From DAOTYX01 sp034434635 (lineage in GTDB: Bacteria > Chloroflexota > Anaerolineae > B4-G1 > DUEL01), in NCBI GenBank assembly GCA_034434635.1, contig DAOTYX010000184.1, forward strand, positions 1 through 64,000: DNA of 64,000 bases, in the 5' to 3' direction. The translations under genes were made by a program, and so were the position numbers. Under the pieces are notes generated by a model, which searched no databases, was not told where the DNA came from, and saw only the letters and a list, made by a program, of their open reading frames with translations. Within the stretch, counting starts at the first letter, position 1. Every line of letters starts with the position of its first letter. Below, piece after piece: positions 25,397 through 34,599 of this stretch.

Positions 25397-27100
25397 ATGG
25401 GAATCATTCGGCGACTGGATCTCTCGAACGGCACCTGGGCGACATCTCCCCTCGACCCGGCTCTGCGGCGGGACTTCCTGGGCGGGCTGGGACTGGCCGC
25501 CCGGCTGATGGCGGCCGAGGCCGACCTCTCCCTTTCCCCGCTCGACCCGAACCTCCCGTTGATCGTCACCGTCGGGCCGCTGACCGCGACCGGCTTCCCT
25601 GGCGCCAACCGCGTCTGCTTCTTCGGCGTCTCCCCGCTCACCGGATTGGTCGCTCCCAGTTGGATGGGCGGCGAATTCGGCACCGCCCTGGCCCGCAGCG
25701 ACACGCAAGCCCTCATCCTGGAAGGGCGCGCCCCTCAACCCTCCATCATCATCCTCAGCGACCAGGGAAACCAACTCCTCCCCCGCCCTGATCTGTGGGG
25801 GCTGACGGCCTCCCAGACCCACGCCGCGCTCAAAAGGGACTATCCCGACCTGCACGCAGTGGTCATTGGTCCGGCGGGCGAGCGACAGGTGGCCTTCGCC
25901 AACGTCCGCGGCAACGAGTCCCACTCGGCAGGGCGATGCGGCATGGGCGCCGTGCTGGGCAGCAAGAACGTCAAGGCGATCCTGGCCGGCGGTCAGGCCA
26001 GACCGGCCGTAGCCGATCCTGACGGGCTCAAGAAAGTCACGCGCCAGGCAACGCGGGCTGTCCAGGCTTCGGACTTCCTCCAAAATGTGCAGGGGCCCAT
26101 CGGCACGCCCAACCTGGTCGCTCCCGTCAACGAGTTCCACGCCTTCCCCACCGCCAACCACCGCGAGCGTTTCTTCCCCACCGCCGACCGGGTCTACGGC
26201 GAGCGCATCGCTCAGGACTTCGTCGTCCGCCGCAGCACCTGCCCCTTCTGCGCCGTTCGCTGTCGCCTGCACGTGCGCATAGACGGCGAGGAGATGGATG
26301 CCGCTGAGTACGAGGCCCTCTGGGCCTTCAGCGGCGAGAACAACCTGGATGATTACCCGCAGATCGTCCGTGCGGTCACCCTGTGCAACGACCTGGGCAT
26401 GGACGCCATCTCCGCCGGGGTGACGGTGGCCTTCTACCGCGAACTCACCGGCACGCTGGACAACCCCGACAACATCCCCGACATCATCCGGCAGATCGCC
26501 TATCGCCAGGGGGATGGAGATATCCTGGCGCACGGCACCCGACACGCCGCGGCCCACTTCGGCGTGGACTACGCCATGCAGGTGAAGGGGCTGGAACTGG
26601 CCGCCTACGACCCGCGCAAACTGATCGGCATGGCCATCTCTTATTCCACCGCCAACCGCGGCGGCTGCCACAGCCGCGCCTGGACGGTGGGGGATGAACT
26701 GAGCGGGCGCGACTTCTCGGGCGCGGAACTGGCGGAGATGGTGGCCCGTTACCACGACGCTGGCTGCGTGCGCGACTCGCTCATCGAGTGCACCTTCCTC
26801 GATGGCACCGTGCGTCCCTTCTACGCCCCTGCGCTCACCTGCATCACCGGCGAGTCGTTCGACGACGAGGCGCTGGCCCGCACCGGCGAGCGGATCTACA
26901 CCCTGGAACGGGCGCTGAATGTGCAACGCGGCGTCCATGCTGGGTTGGACACCCTCCCGCGCCGCCTGCTTGATGGCCTGGTCAGCCCCGTCAAGTACTA
27001 CGACGGCATGCGGGTCTACTACCAACTGCGCGACTGGGACGACCAGGGCCGTCCCAGTCCTCGTCGGCTGCAGGCTCTGGGGTTGGACTTCCTCGCCTGA
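25397..27100 (+). CDS. Aldehyde:ferredoxin oxidoreductase family (tungsten/molybdenum-pterin) protein
   Basis: 567-aa enzyme of the AOR family, which binds a bis-pterin tungsten or molybdenum cofactor and one [4Fe-4S] cluster. The first three cluster ligands are Cys282, Cys285 and Cys289 (STCPFCAVRC); Cys465 in LIECTF is the likely fourth. The pterin-binding N-domain begins at residue 1 with LSNGTW and contains WMGGEFGTAL and NESHSAGRCGMGAVLGSKN. It is slightly shorter than the usual 600-620 residues. Family members interconvert carboxylic acids and aldehydes or reduce aromatic rings using ferredoxin, so the protein points to strictly anaerobic metabolism. It leads a transcript with the shared operator-like site. 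Confidence 0.92.
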   Translation: MGIIRRLDLSNGTWATSPLDPALRRDFLGGLGLAARLMAAEADLSLSPLDPNLPLIVTVGPLTATGFPGANRVCFFGVSPLTGLVAPSWMGGEFGTALARSDTQALILEGRAPQPSIIILSDQGNQLLPRPDLWGLTASQTHAALKRDYPDLHAVVIGPAGERQVAFANVRGNESHSAGRCGMGAVLGSKNVKAILAGGQARPAVADPDGLKKVTRQATRAVQASDFLQNVQGPIGTPNLVAPVNEFHAFPTANHRERFFPTADRVYGERIAQDFVVRRSTCPFCAVRCRLHVRIDGEEMDAAEYEALWAFSGENNLDDYPQIVRAVTLCNDLGMDAISAGVTVAFYRELTGTLDNPDNIPDIIRQIAYRQGDGDILAHGTRHAAAHFGVDYAMQVKGLELAAYDPRKLIGMAISYSTANRGGCHSRAWTVGDELSGRDFSGAELAEMVARYHDAGCVRDSLIECTFLDGTVRPFYAPALTCITGESFDDEALARTGERIYTLERALNVQRGVHAGLDTLPRRLLDGLVSPVKYYDGMRVYYQLRDWDDQGRPSPRRLQALGLDFLA

Positions 27101-27160
27101 GCGACGAGCAGAACCCCGGCACGGGCAAGATGCCGGAGGTATAAGGATGGAGGATGAACG

Positions 27161-28465
27161 ATGAAGATCGGCGCACGTCTGGCAGTGACGATGACGGATC
27201 AGGGGGTGATCCGCAACCCCCTCATCGAGGTCGCCGGGGAGCGGATCGTCCGCGTTCAGGCAGAGGGTGCTGACGAGAAACCCGACCTGTACGTGGATGG
27301 CATCATCATCCCCGGCCTGATCAGCAGCCATACCCATTTGCACGGCCTGGTGGCCTATGGCCACCCCGTGCCGGCGCCAGCGGGTTTCTGGCCCTTCCTC
27401 CGCGAGTACTGGTGGCCCTACGTCGAGGACGTGCTGCGTACAGATGACGTGGCCAGCCTGGCCGCCTACGCCGCGATCCTGCACCTGAAGAACGGCTACA
27501 CCTGTTTCTGTGACGTGATGGAGGCCCCCTATGCCGAGCCGGGCTTCATGCTGGCCGAAGCGGAGGCGGTCGCCGCAACCGGAGCGCGCGCGTTCGTCTC
27601 CAACGAGGCCACAGAACGGGCCGGCCCGGAGATCGCCCGCAAACTCTTGGCGGAGAACGAGCGCATTCTCTCCCTCGACGGCCTGGTGCGCGGGGTGATG
27701 AGCGTGCACACCACCTTCTCCTGTAGCGGCCCCTACATCCAGCAGGCCAAGGAGATCGCCCGTCGCCACGGAGCGATCTTCCACCTGCACGTCTCCGAGG
27801 GGACCTACCACGTCGAGGATACCCTGCAGCGCTTCGGCCAGCGGCCCGTCCCCTATTTGCGCGATCTGGGCGTGCTGGATGAGTACACCCTGGCCTCACA
27901 GTGTGTCCACCTGACCGATGAGGAGATCGCCATCATGGCGGAGACGGGGACGCGCATCAGCCACAACCCGGTGTCGAACATGGAGATCGGCACCGGCGCA
28001 GCCCCGCTGGCCAGGATGCTCAGGGCTGGCGCCGAGGTCAGCCTGGGGGATGATGGCTTCATCCGCGCCTTCGACCCCTTCGTCAACTTCAGCACCACCC
28101 TCCTGCTCCACTCGCTGATCAGTCCTGGCGAGGTTTCCGCTGCCGAAGTCTTCGCCCTGCACACGACCAGCGCAGCGCGGGCGCTTCACCTGGATGCGGG
28201 CCGGCTGGCCCCCGGCGCCCTGGCCGACCTGGTGATCCTGCGCGACCACTCTCCCTCCCCGCTGCTGCCGGAGAACGTCATCTACCACCTGGTCGTCGGC
28301 GCGCTGAGCAGTGATGTGAGCCACGTGATGGTGAACGGACGCATGGTGGTGGCTGACGGCCGTGTGACCACAGCGGACGAGGAACAGGCGCGCGCCCGCG
28401 CTGCCGCCACGATCTCCCGTCTGTGGGAGGGGGCACGCCGCGGCCGGGCAGGAGGAGGAGTCTGA
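27161..28465 (+). CDS. SsnA-like amidohydrolase
   Basis: 434-aa amidohydrolase-superfamily enzyme. Metal site: SSHTHLHG (His-x-His), IFHLHVSEG, SQCVHLTDEE, and SLGDDGF with the catalytic Asp. The DDGF form, in place of the common T-D-x-x, is typical of SsnA, a partner of the selenium-linked purine catabolism genes (xdhD, ygfK, ygeW) in enterobacteria. GGAGGATGAACG precedes the ATG. A small hairpin (CCGGCA/TGCCGG) lies in the 60-bp gap before it. The stop overlaps the start of the molybdenum hydroxylase gene (TGATG), which supports joint function on an N-heterocycle. Confidence 0.85.
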   Translation: MKIGARLAVTMTDQGVIRNPLIEVAGERIVRVQAEGADEKPDLYVDGIIIPGLISSHTHLHGLVAYGHPVPAPAGFWPFLREYWWPYVEDVLRTDDVASLAAYAAILHLKNGYTCFCDVMEAPYAEPGFMLAEAEAVAATGARAFVSNEATERAGPEIARKLLAENERILSLDGLVRGVMSVHTTFSCSGPYIQQAKEIARRHGAIFHLHVSEGTYHVEDTLQRFGQRPVPYLRDLGVLDEYTLASQCVHLTDEEIAIMAETGTRISHNPVSNMEIGTGAAPLARMLRAGAEVSLGDDGFIRAFDPFVNFSTTLLLHSLISPGEVSAAEVFALHTTSAARALHLDAGRLAPGALADLVILRDHSPSPLLPENVIYHLVVGALSSDVSHVMVNGRMVVADGRVTTADEEQARARAAATISRLWEGARRGRAGGGV

Positions 28466-31400
28466 TGTGGCGCTCATACCATCTGGCGACCTCGGTTGAG
28501 GATGCGCTGCAGGCTCTGCAACGGGAGCAGGGCCAGGCGCGGCTCGTCGCCGGCGGCACCGATCTGGTGTTGCAGGTGCGCGAGGGCAAGTTCACCCCTC
28601 AGTGTTTGGTGGACACCACGCGCATCCCCGAACTTGAGGAGATCGCTATCGAAGGGGATCGCATCCTGGTGGGGGCCAACGTCACCTTCCATCGCCTGTG
28701 GACCTCGCCGCAGGTCAATGCAGCCGGCTTTGTGCTGGCCGAGGCGGCTCGCCACGTCGCCGCCTGGGCCATCCAGAACGTGGGCACGCTGGCCGGCAAC
28801 GTCGTCAGCGCGCAGCCGGCCGGCGATGGTAGCATCGCCCTGGTGGCCCTGGGAGCCGAGGCGGAGATTACCCGCCTCGACGGCCGTCGCTGGGTGGCGG
28901 TCTCCAGCCTCTACGCCGGCCCTGGCCGCTCCCGCCTCGACCCGACGCGGGAGATGATCACCCGCTTCCGCTGGCGGCTCCCCGCGCCGCACCAGGCCTC
29001 AGCCTATGAGCGCATTGCCCGCCGCGAGGTGATGTCGCTTCCCATCGCCTGCTGCGGCGTGGACCTGGAACTCACGCCCGACCTGGAGCACATCGCCTGG
29101 GTGCGCATCGCCCTGGGGCCGGTGGCCGACACCCCCTTCCGCGCCACCTGCGCCGAGGACGCCCTGCGCGGCGCCCGCTGCGAGGAGGTGGACTACGCTT
29201 ACGCTGCCGAACAGGCCGCCTTTGCCTGTACCCTGCGCAGCAGCCGTCTGCGCGCCAGCCGCGAGTACCGCGAGGAAGTGGTGGAGGTACTGGTGCGACG
29301 GGCGCTGCGGCGGGCGGTCGAAGCGGCGCGCAGCGGCGAGCCCCGCAGCGTGGCTGGCCGCTTCACCTGGGAGCGGCGCTGGGCGAATGGCGTGGCCAGT
29401 CCCCCGGAGGGTGGTCGCATCACCTTCACGCTCAACGGTCAGCCCTGTACTGTGAGGGTGGACCCGGCAAGGACGCTGGCCCAGGTGCTGCGCGAGGACC
29501 TGGGGTTGACCGGCACGAAGATCGGCTGCGACGAAGGGGACTGTGGCGCCTGTATGGTCCTCCTCGATGGCCAGCCCGTGACCTCGTGCATCCTCCCGGC
29601 CTTCAAGGTGCACGGACGACAGGTGCGGACCATCGAGGGAGTATCCGACGGAGAGCAACTGCATCCCATTCAGCAGGCTTTCCTCTACCACGACGCCATC
29701 CAGTGCGGCTACTGCACGCCGGGGATGGTGATGGCTGCCAATGCCCTGCTGGCCGACCTGCCCGACCCGACGCCGGAGGAGATCAAGATCGCTCTGGGGA
29801 GCAACTACTGCCGCTGCACCGGTTATGTGAAGATCGTGGACGCAGTACAGGATGCGGCTGCGGTCCTTCGCGGAGCCAGGCAGGAGATCACCCGTCGCGC
29901 CGCGCCGCGCAAGGGGGCCCTGGCCCGCGTGACCGGGCGTGAGGTCTACGCTGGAGACATGCGCCTGGACGGGATGCTTTATGGCCGTCTGGTCTGGAGC
30001 CAGCACCCCCACGCGGAGATTCTGAGCATAGATACGCGCGCGGCGGAGGAGACACCAGGGGTGGTGCGGGTGATTACCCACCGCGACGTGCCTGGCACCA
30101 ACGCCTTCGGCTCCTGGGGCTACGACCAACCAGCCCTGGCCGAGGGCAAGGTGCTCTACGTGGGTGAGGTGGTCGCTGCGGTCTTTGCCGAAACGCCGGA
30201 GGCGGCGGAGGCGGGCGCCGCGCGGGTGCGCGTCGAGTACCGTCCGTTGCCGGGGGTCTTCACCCCACAGGACGCGCTGCGGCCCGACGCCCCCGTCCTC
30301 AAGGGCGACGACAACATCTTCTACCGCTCGCGGGTGGAGAAGGGAGATGTGGAGGCAGGCTTCGCCCAGGCGGACGTGATCATCGAGGATGACTACACCA
30401 CCCCGGCCATCGAGCATGCCTTCCTGGAGACCGAGGCGGGGGTAGGGGTGATGGAGGGTGACGTCGTCACCATCTACCAGGCCACCCAGTGGCCGCCCGG
30501 TGACCGGCAACAGATCGCCGACATCCTCGGCCTGCCGCTGGAGCGGGTGCGCATCGTCCAGACGCCGGTAGGTGGGGCGTTCGGCGGCAAGATGGACCTG
30601 ACCACTCAGCCGGTGCTGGCCCTGGGTACCTTCCTGACCGGTCGCCCGGTCAAGGTGGTGCTCTCGCGCCCAGAGTCCATCCGCATGCACCAGAAACGCC
30701 ACCCCTTCTGGTTACACTACAAGGTGGGGGCCACCCGCGATGGCCGTATCGTGGCCTTCGAGGGGCAATTGCTGCTCGACGGCGGGGCCTACCGCTCCAC
30801 GACCGATGACGTGCTCGAACAGGCAACGGTCTTCTCCTCCGGCCCTTACGCCATCCCCAACGTGCGCGTCACCGGCATGGCCGTGCGCACCAACAACGCC
30901 CCTTGTGGAGCCATGCGCGGCTTCGGCGCCAACCAGGTCTGCTTTGCGATGGAGTCCACCATTGACCAGCTGGCGCGGCGGCTGAACATGGACCCCTTTC
31001 AGATCCGCCGCATCAACATGTACGATGTGGGGTCGGAACTGGTCACTGGCCAGATCCTGCGGCACAGTGTGGGGGCGAAACCCACACTGGATGCTGCGGA
31101 GGCGGCGTTGCGCCGCGAGCGGCTGCCTGCGCCACGCCCGGGCCGACGCATCGGGGTAGGGGTGGCCTCGGGGATGAAGAACGTGGGCCTGGGCATCGGC
31201 GGCGACGACAGCGTGCACGTGGCGATGTGCCTGCAACCGGACGGCAGGCTGCTCCTCCGAGAGGGAGCCATTGACCTGGGCCAGGGAGCCAACACGGTGA
31301 TGGCCCGTATCGCTGCCAGCGCTGTAGGGGTGGAGGACGGGTTGGTGGCCGTCATCGCGGGCGATACGCGCGAGGGGGAGGACGGCGGCATTACCGCCGC

Positions 31401-32166
31401 CTCACGTCAGACCTTCGTCACGGGCCGCGCCTGCGCCGAGGTGGCGCAGCAGTTCCGCGCGCGCCTGCTGGAGGTCGCCGCCCGGACCTATCAGGTGGAC
31501 CCGCGGCGGTTGACGTTGACGCCAGAAGGACGGTTTGTCGATCTGGAACAGGAAACGCCCGTGGCCACGCTGGAGGACCTGGCCCGCGTCCTTCACGAGC
31601 GTGGCGAAGACCTGGCCGTGACCTATCACCATCAACCCCCCCGCACCTATCGCATCCTTACCCCTGCCCAGCGGCAGGAGGCAGGCATCACCGAGGAGGA
31701 CTACATCAACTATCCGGCGCTGTGCTACATGTGCCACGTCGTCATCGTGGAAGTGGACGAGGAGACGGGTCACGTGGAGGTGCTCAAGGTCATCGCCGCG
31801 CATGACGTGGGCCGGGCGATCATCCCCACAGCGGTCGAGGGCCAGATCGAGGGGGCTGTGGTGATGGGCCTGGGCTACGCGCTGACGGAGGAGTTCGTCC
31901 AGGAAGAGGGGCGCATCCTTTCCGACTCGCTGCACAAGATCGCGCTGCCGCGCAGCACGCTGCCAGTGCAGATCGTGCCGCTGATCGTGGAGGACCCCGA
32001 CCCGGGCGGTCCTTTCGGCGCCAAGGGGTTGGCCGAAGCCGGCGCAGTCGCCACAGCGCCGGCGGTGACCAACGCCATCTTCGACGCGGTGGGGGTGCGC
32101 ATCCGCAACCTGCCAGCGACGAAAGAGAAGGTGTTGTTGGGGATGCGGGGTGTGGAGACGCGGTGA
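28465..32166 (+). CDS. Single-chain molybdenum hydroxylase (FAD, 2Fe-2S and Mo domains fused)
   Basis: 1233-aa fusion of the three subunits of xanthine-dehydrogenase-type hydroxylases. The order is FAD domain (about 1-290, CoxM-like, with AGGTDLVL and the AAWAIQNVGTLAGN block), then two [2Fe-2S] clusters (about 320-475; Cys355, Cys360, Cys363, and the C-x2-C/C-x-C set in QCGYCTPGM and NYCRCTGY), then the Mo domain (about 490-1233). The catalytic Glu is Glu1191 in AKGLAEAG. Eukaryotic xanthine dehydrogenase has Fe-S first, so this order is unusual. At the position that binds purine in xanthine dehydrogenases (Glu after G-G-F-G-G-K) this protein has Met710, so a non-purine heterocycle or an aldehyde is likely. 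GGAGGAGGAG precedes the ATG. Confidence 0.9.
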   Translation: MWRSYHLATSVEDALQALQREQGQARLVAGGTDLVLQVREGKFTPQCLVDTTRIPELEEIAIEGDRILVGANVTFHRLWTSPQVNAAGFVLAEAARHVAAWAIQNVGTLAGNVVSAQPAGDGSIALVALGAEAEITRLDGRRWVAVSSLYAGPGRSRLDPTREMITRFRWRLPAPHQASAYERIARREVMSLPIACCGVDLELTPDLEHIAWVRIALGPVADTPFRATCAEDALRGARCEEVDYAYAAEQAAFACTLRSSRLRASREYREEVVEVLVRRALRRAVEAARSGEPRSVAGRFTWERRWANGVASPPEGGRITFTLNGQPCTVRVDPARTLAQVLREDLGLTGTKIGCDEGDCGACMVLLDGQPVTSCILPAFKVHGRQVRTIEGVSDGEQLHPIQQAFLYHDAIQCGYCTPGMVMAANALLADLPDPTPEEIKIALGSNYCRCTGYVKIVDAVQDAAAVLRGARQEITRRAAPRKGALARVTGREVYAGDMRLDGMLYGRLVWSQHPHAEILSIDTRAAEETPGVVRVITHRDVPGTNAFGSWGYDQPALAEGKVLYVGEVVAAVFAETPEAAEAGAARVRVEYRPLPGVFTPQDALRPDAPVLKGDDNIFYRSRVEKGDVEAGFAQADVIIEDDYTTPAIEHAFLETEAGVGVMEGDVVTIYQATQWPPGDRQQIADILGLPLERVRIVQTPVGGAFGGKMDLTTQPVLALGTFLTGRPVKVVLSRPESIRMHQKRHPFWLHYKVGATRDGRIVAFEGQLLLDGGAYRSTTDDVLEQATVFSSGPYAIPNVRVTGMAVRTNNAPCGAMRGFGANQVCFAMESTIDQLARRLNMDPFQIRRINMYDVGSELVTGQILRHSVGAKPTLDAAEAALRRERLPAPRPGRRIGVGVASGMKNVGLGIGGDDSVHVAMCLQPDGRLLLREGAIDLGQGANTVMARIAASAVGVEDGLVAVIAGDTREGEDGGITAASRQTFVTGRACAEVAQQFRARLLEVAARTYQVDPRRLTLTPEGRFVDLEQETPVATLEDLARVLHERGEDLAVTYHHQPPRTYRILTPAQRQEAGITEEDYINYPALCYMCHVVIVEVDEETGHVEVLKVIAAHDVGRAIIPTAVEGQIEGAVVMGLGYALTEEFVQEEGRILSDSLHKIALPRSTLPVQIVPLIVEDPDPGGPFGAKGLAEAGAVATAPAVTNAIFDAVGVRIRNLPATKEKVLLGMRGVETR

Positions 32167-32205
32167 CGCGGAAAGGTTTTCTTGCAAGAGACAGGGAGGT
32201 AAACG

Positions 32206-33426
32206 ATGAACAGGAGTCCGCAGGAGATTCGTGAGATTGATCAGAAGTACGTGGCGCAGCTCTTCCCGACGCCCAAGTCCATCCTGGCAACGGAAGGGCG
32301 GGGTTGTATCCTCAAGACGGCTGAGGGACGGGAGTATCTCGACCTCATCGGGGGCATCGCCGTCACCGCCACCGGCCACTCGCATCCCAAGGTGGTCGAG
32401 GCGATCTGCGAACAGGCCCGGCAGATCATCCACGGGAACGCCTTCGGCAACTTCATCTACCCCATCCAGGCCGAACTGGCGCAACTGATCGCCGAACGCG
32501 CCCCCGGCAACCTGGAGAGCACCTTCTTCTGCAACAGCGGGGCGGAGGCGGTGGAAGGGGCGATCAAACTGGCGGTCAAGGCCACACGCCGTCGCCGCCT
32601 CATCTACTTCAGCCGCGCCTTCCACGGCCGTACCTACATGACCCTCTCGGTCAGCGCCAAGCGGCTGTATAAGGACCCCTTCGAGCCGCTCTACCCCTGG
32701 GCGACGGAGGTGCCCTTCAATGACATCCGCACCACCCGGGCGATGATGAACGACGATGTCGCCGCGGTCATCGTCGAGCCGATCCAGGGCGAAGGCGGCA
32801 TCCGCCCGTGCGATGATGACTTCCTGCCCGCCCTGCGTGAGGTGACCCGCGAGTTCGGGGCGATGCTGATCGTGGACGAGATCCAGACCGGCTTCGGGCG
32901 CACCGGAGCCTGGTTCGCCTGCGAGCACTACGGCGTGGTGCCCGACATCATGACGATGGCCAAGGGCATCGCCTCCGGCATGCCGCTGGGCGGCTTCATC
33001 GCCTCGCGGGAACTGATGGCCGAGATGTCCGACCCGCCGCTGGTCCACTGCACCACCTACGGCGGCAACCCGGTCTGCTGCGCGGCGGCGGTGGCGACCA
33101 TCAAGGTGATCGAGGAGGAGAACCTGCTCCAGAACGCGCGCGATCGTGGCGCGGAACTGATCGGCGGCATGAATGAACTGAAGCAGCGGTACCCTCATCG
33201 CATCAATGAGATTCGCGGACGTGGCCTGCTGACGGCGATGGATTTCCATCGCCCGGAGGACACCGCGGCCTTCGTCGGCAAGGTCAACGAACTGGGCGCG
33301 GTCGTCTGCTGGACCGTCAACTCGGGCACGACGGTGCGCGTCTCACCGCCGCTGGTGATCACCAAAGAACAGGTGGCGCGGGCGTTGGACATCTTCGACC
33401 GTGCCCTGGCGGCGCTGGACAGATAG
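32206..33426 (+). CDS. Class III PLP-dependent aminotransferase (3)
   Basis: 406-aa aminotransferase closely similar to aminotransferase 1 (6496), sharing the FFCNSGAEAVEGAIK, QGEGG and LIVDEIQTGFGRTG blocks. Lys253 in MAKGIASGMPLGG binds PLP. CAGGGAGG lies upstream. It follows the molybdenum hydroxylase by 39 bp, and the isochorismatase-fold gene begins 3 bp after its stop. The duplication within one island implies two amino-group transfers in the pathway or two related substrates. Assignment within the omega-aminotransferases (4-aminobutyrate, beta-alanine, ornithine) is not possible by eye. Confidence 0.88.
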   Translation: MNRSPQEIREIDQKYVAQLFPTPKSILATEGRGCILKTAEGREYLDLIGGIAVTATGHSHPKVVEAICEQARQIIHGNAFGNFIYPIQAELAQLIAERAPGNLESTFFCNSGAEAVEGAIKLAVKATRRRRLIYFSRAFHGRTYMTLSVSAKRLYKDPFEPLYPWATEVPFNDIRTTRAMMNDDVAAVIVEPIQGEGGIRPCDDDFLPALREVTREFGAMLIVDEIQTGFGRTGAWFACEHYGVVPDIMTMAKGIASGMPLGGFIASRELMAEMSDPPLVHCTTYGGNPVCCAAAVATIKVIEEENLLQNARDRGAELIGGMNELKQRYPHRINEIRGRGLLTAMDFHRPEDTAAFVGKVNELGAVVCWTVNSGTTVRVSPPLVITKEQVARALDIFDRALAALDR

Positions 33427-33429
33427 ACG

Positions 33430-34563
33430 ATGAAAGCCTCCACAGCCATTCTTGTCGTCAACCTGCTGGTAGATATGGTGGAGCGGGGCAAGCCGTTCCC
33501 CATGCCGCCCGAATACGGCGAGATCGCCGCGCGCACCGTGGCCTTTGTCCGCCGGGCGCAGGAGGCCGGCTACCCGGTGATCTTCATCCAGGACCAGCAC
33601 CGTCCCGACGACAAGGAGTTCACCGATTTTGCTGTGGGCCAGCCGCACGCTGTGCGCGACACAGAAGGGGCGCAGTTGATCGCCGGGTTGGAGCCAGTGG
33701 CGGGGCGGGACTACGCTGTGGGCAAGCGACGCTTCAGCGCCTTCTTCGGCACCGATCTGGACCTCTACCTGCGCGAGGAGGGCATCCGTCGGCTGGTGGT
33801 CGTCGGGCGCCCCAGCAACGTCTGTGCGCTCTACTCCGCCGCCGACGGCCTCTTCCGCCGCTACGAGATGATAGCCATCTCTGACTGCCTCTACTCGCGG
33901 GACGGGGCGATGCATGAGCGGAGCATGCGCGAGTTCGCGGCCACGCTGGGTGAGGTGATGACCTCGGAGGCCTTCCTGGCTGCCCCGCCGCCGGAGCCGC
34001 CCCCGTTCCCGGAGCGGTTGGCGGTGCTGGTGGTGAACGTCAACAAGGACCTGGTGGAGAACAACCTCCCCGAGAGCGGCGCGCGGGTCGCTGCCCGGTT
34101 GGGGGAGATGCGCGCGCTGCTGGAGGTGGCCCGCGGTGGCGGCCTCCCGATTCTGTACGCGATGGACGCCCACCTCCCCGACGACTGGGAGTTTCGCCGC
34201 CGCGTGCCGCACGGGATCGCCGGCACTCCCGGCGCAGCGGTGGTGGACCCGTTAGCGCCGTTGCCGGGGGACGTCCTCTTCTCGAAGCGCACCTACGACG
34301 CTTTCTATGAGACGGGTCTTGATCCCTGGCTGCGCGAGCGGGGGATCACCCGCCTGGTGGTCATCGGCGCGCCGACGAACGTGGACCTGCGCTACACCGT
34401 CGTCTCGGCCTACAATGCCCGCTACCGCCCGATCGTGGTCAAGGACTGCACCGATGCCAGCACCGAGGAGTTCTACGCCGAGACCCTGCAGGACCTGTTC
34501 TTCTGTCGCCGCATGACCCTGGAGCAGTTCCGAGAATTCATCTCCGAGGCTTCCGAGGCTTGA
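33430..34563 (+). CDS. Tandem isochorismatase-fold (cysteine hydrolase-like) protein
   Basis: 377-aa protein made of two isochorismatase-like domains (about 1-185 and 195-375). The family triad is Asp-Lys-Cys. Domain 1 has Asn11 at the usual Asp position, Lys99 and Cys132 (PSNVC). Domain 2 has Asn203, Lys286 and Asp319 where the Cys should be (PTNVD). So domain 1 keeps the nucleophile but lacks the standard Asp, and domain 2 lacks both. Relatives hydrolyse amides such as nicotinamide, maleamate, biuret or ureidoacrylate. A maleamate- or carbamoyl-type amidohydrolase would fit the pathway, with domain 2 as a structural or regulatory half. The stop codon lies in the loop of a hairpin (34553-34573). 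Confidence 0.82.
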   Translation: MKASTAILVVNLLVDMVERGKPFPMPPEYGEIAARTVAFVRRAQEAGYPVIFIQDQHRPDDKEFTDFAVGQPHAVRDTEGAQLIAGLEPVAGRDYAVGKRRFSAFFGTDLDLYLREEGIRRLVVVGRPSNVCALYSAADGLFRRYEMIAISDCLYSRDGAMHERSMREFAATLGEVMTSEAFLAAPPPEPPPFPERLAVLVVNVNKDLVENNLPESGARVAARLGEMRALLEVARGGGLPILYAMDAHLPDDWEFRRRVPHGIAGTPGAAVVDPLAPLPGDVLFSKRTYDAFYETGLDPWLRERGITRLVVIGAPTNVDLRYTVVSAYNARYRPIVVKDCTDASTEEFYAETLQDLFFCRRMTLEQFREFISEASEA

Positions 34564-34573
34564 GAGGCCTCGG
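34553..34573 (+). other. Hairpin around the stop codon of the isochorismatase-like gene
   Basis: CCGAGGC, 7-nt loop containing the TGA stop, GCCTCGG. An imperfect duplication of the left arm (TCCGAGGCT twice, 34542-34560) encodes the Ser-Glu-Ala repeat at the protein C-terminus. No T-tract follows. Confidence 0.5.
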
Positions 34574-34599
34574 GAACCTGGAGAGGAGGAGAGACAAAA

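Noticed and set aside
25301..27811. Long minus-strand open frame opposite the AOR and SsnA-like genes
   Set aside because: Same shadow effect. It would cross the promoter and two well-supported genes.
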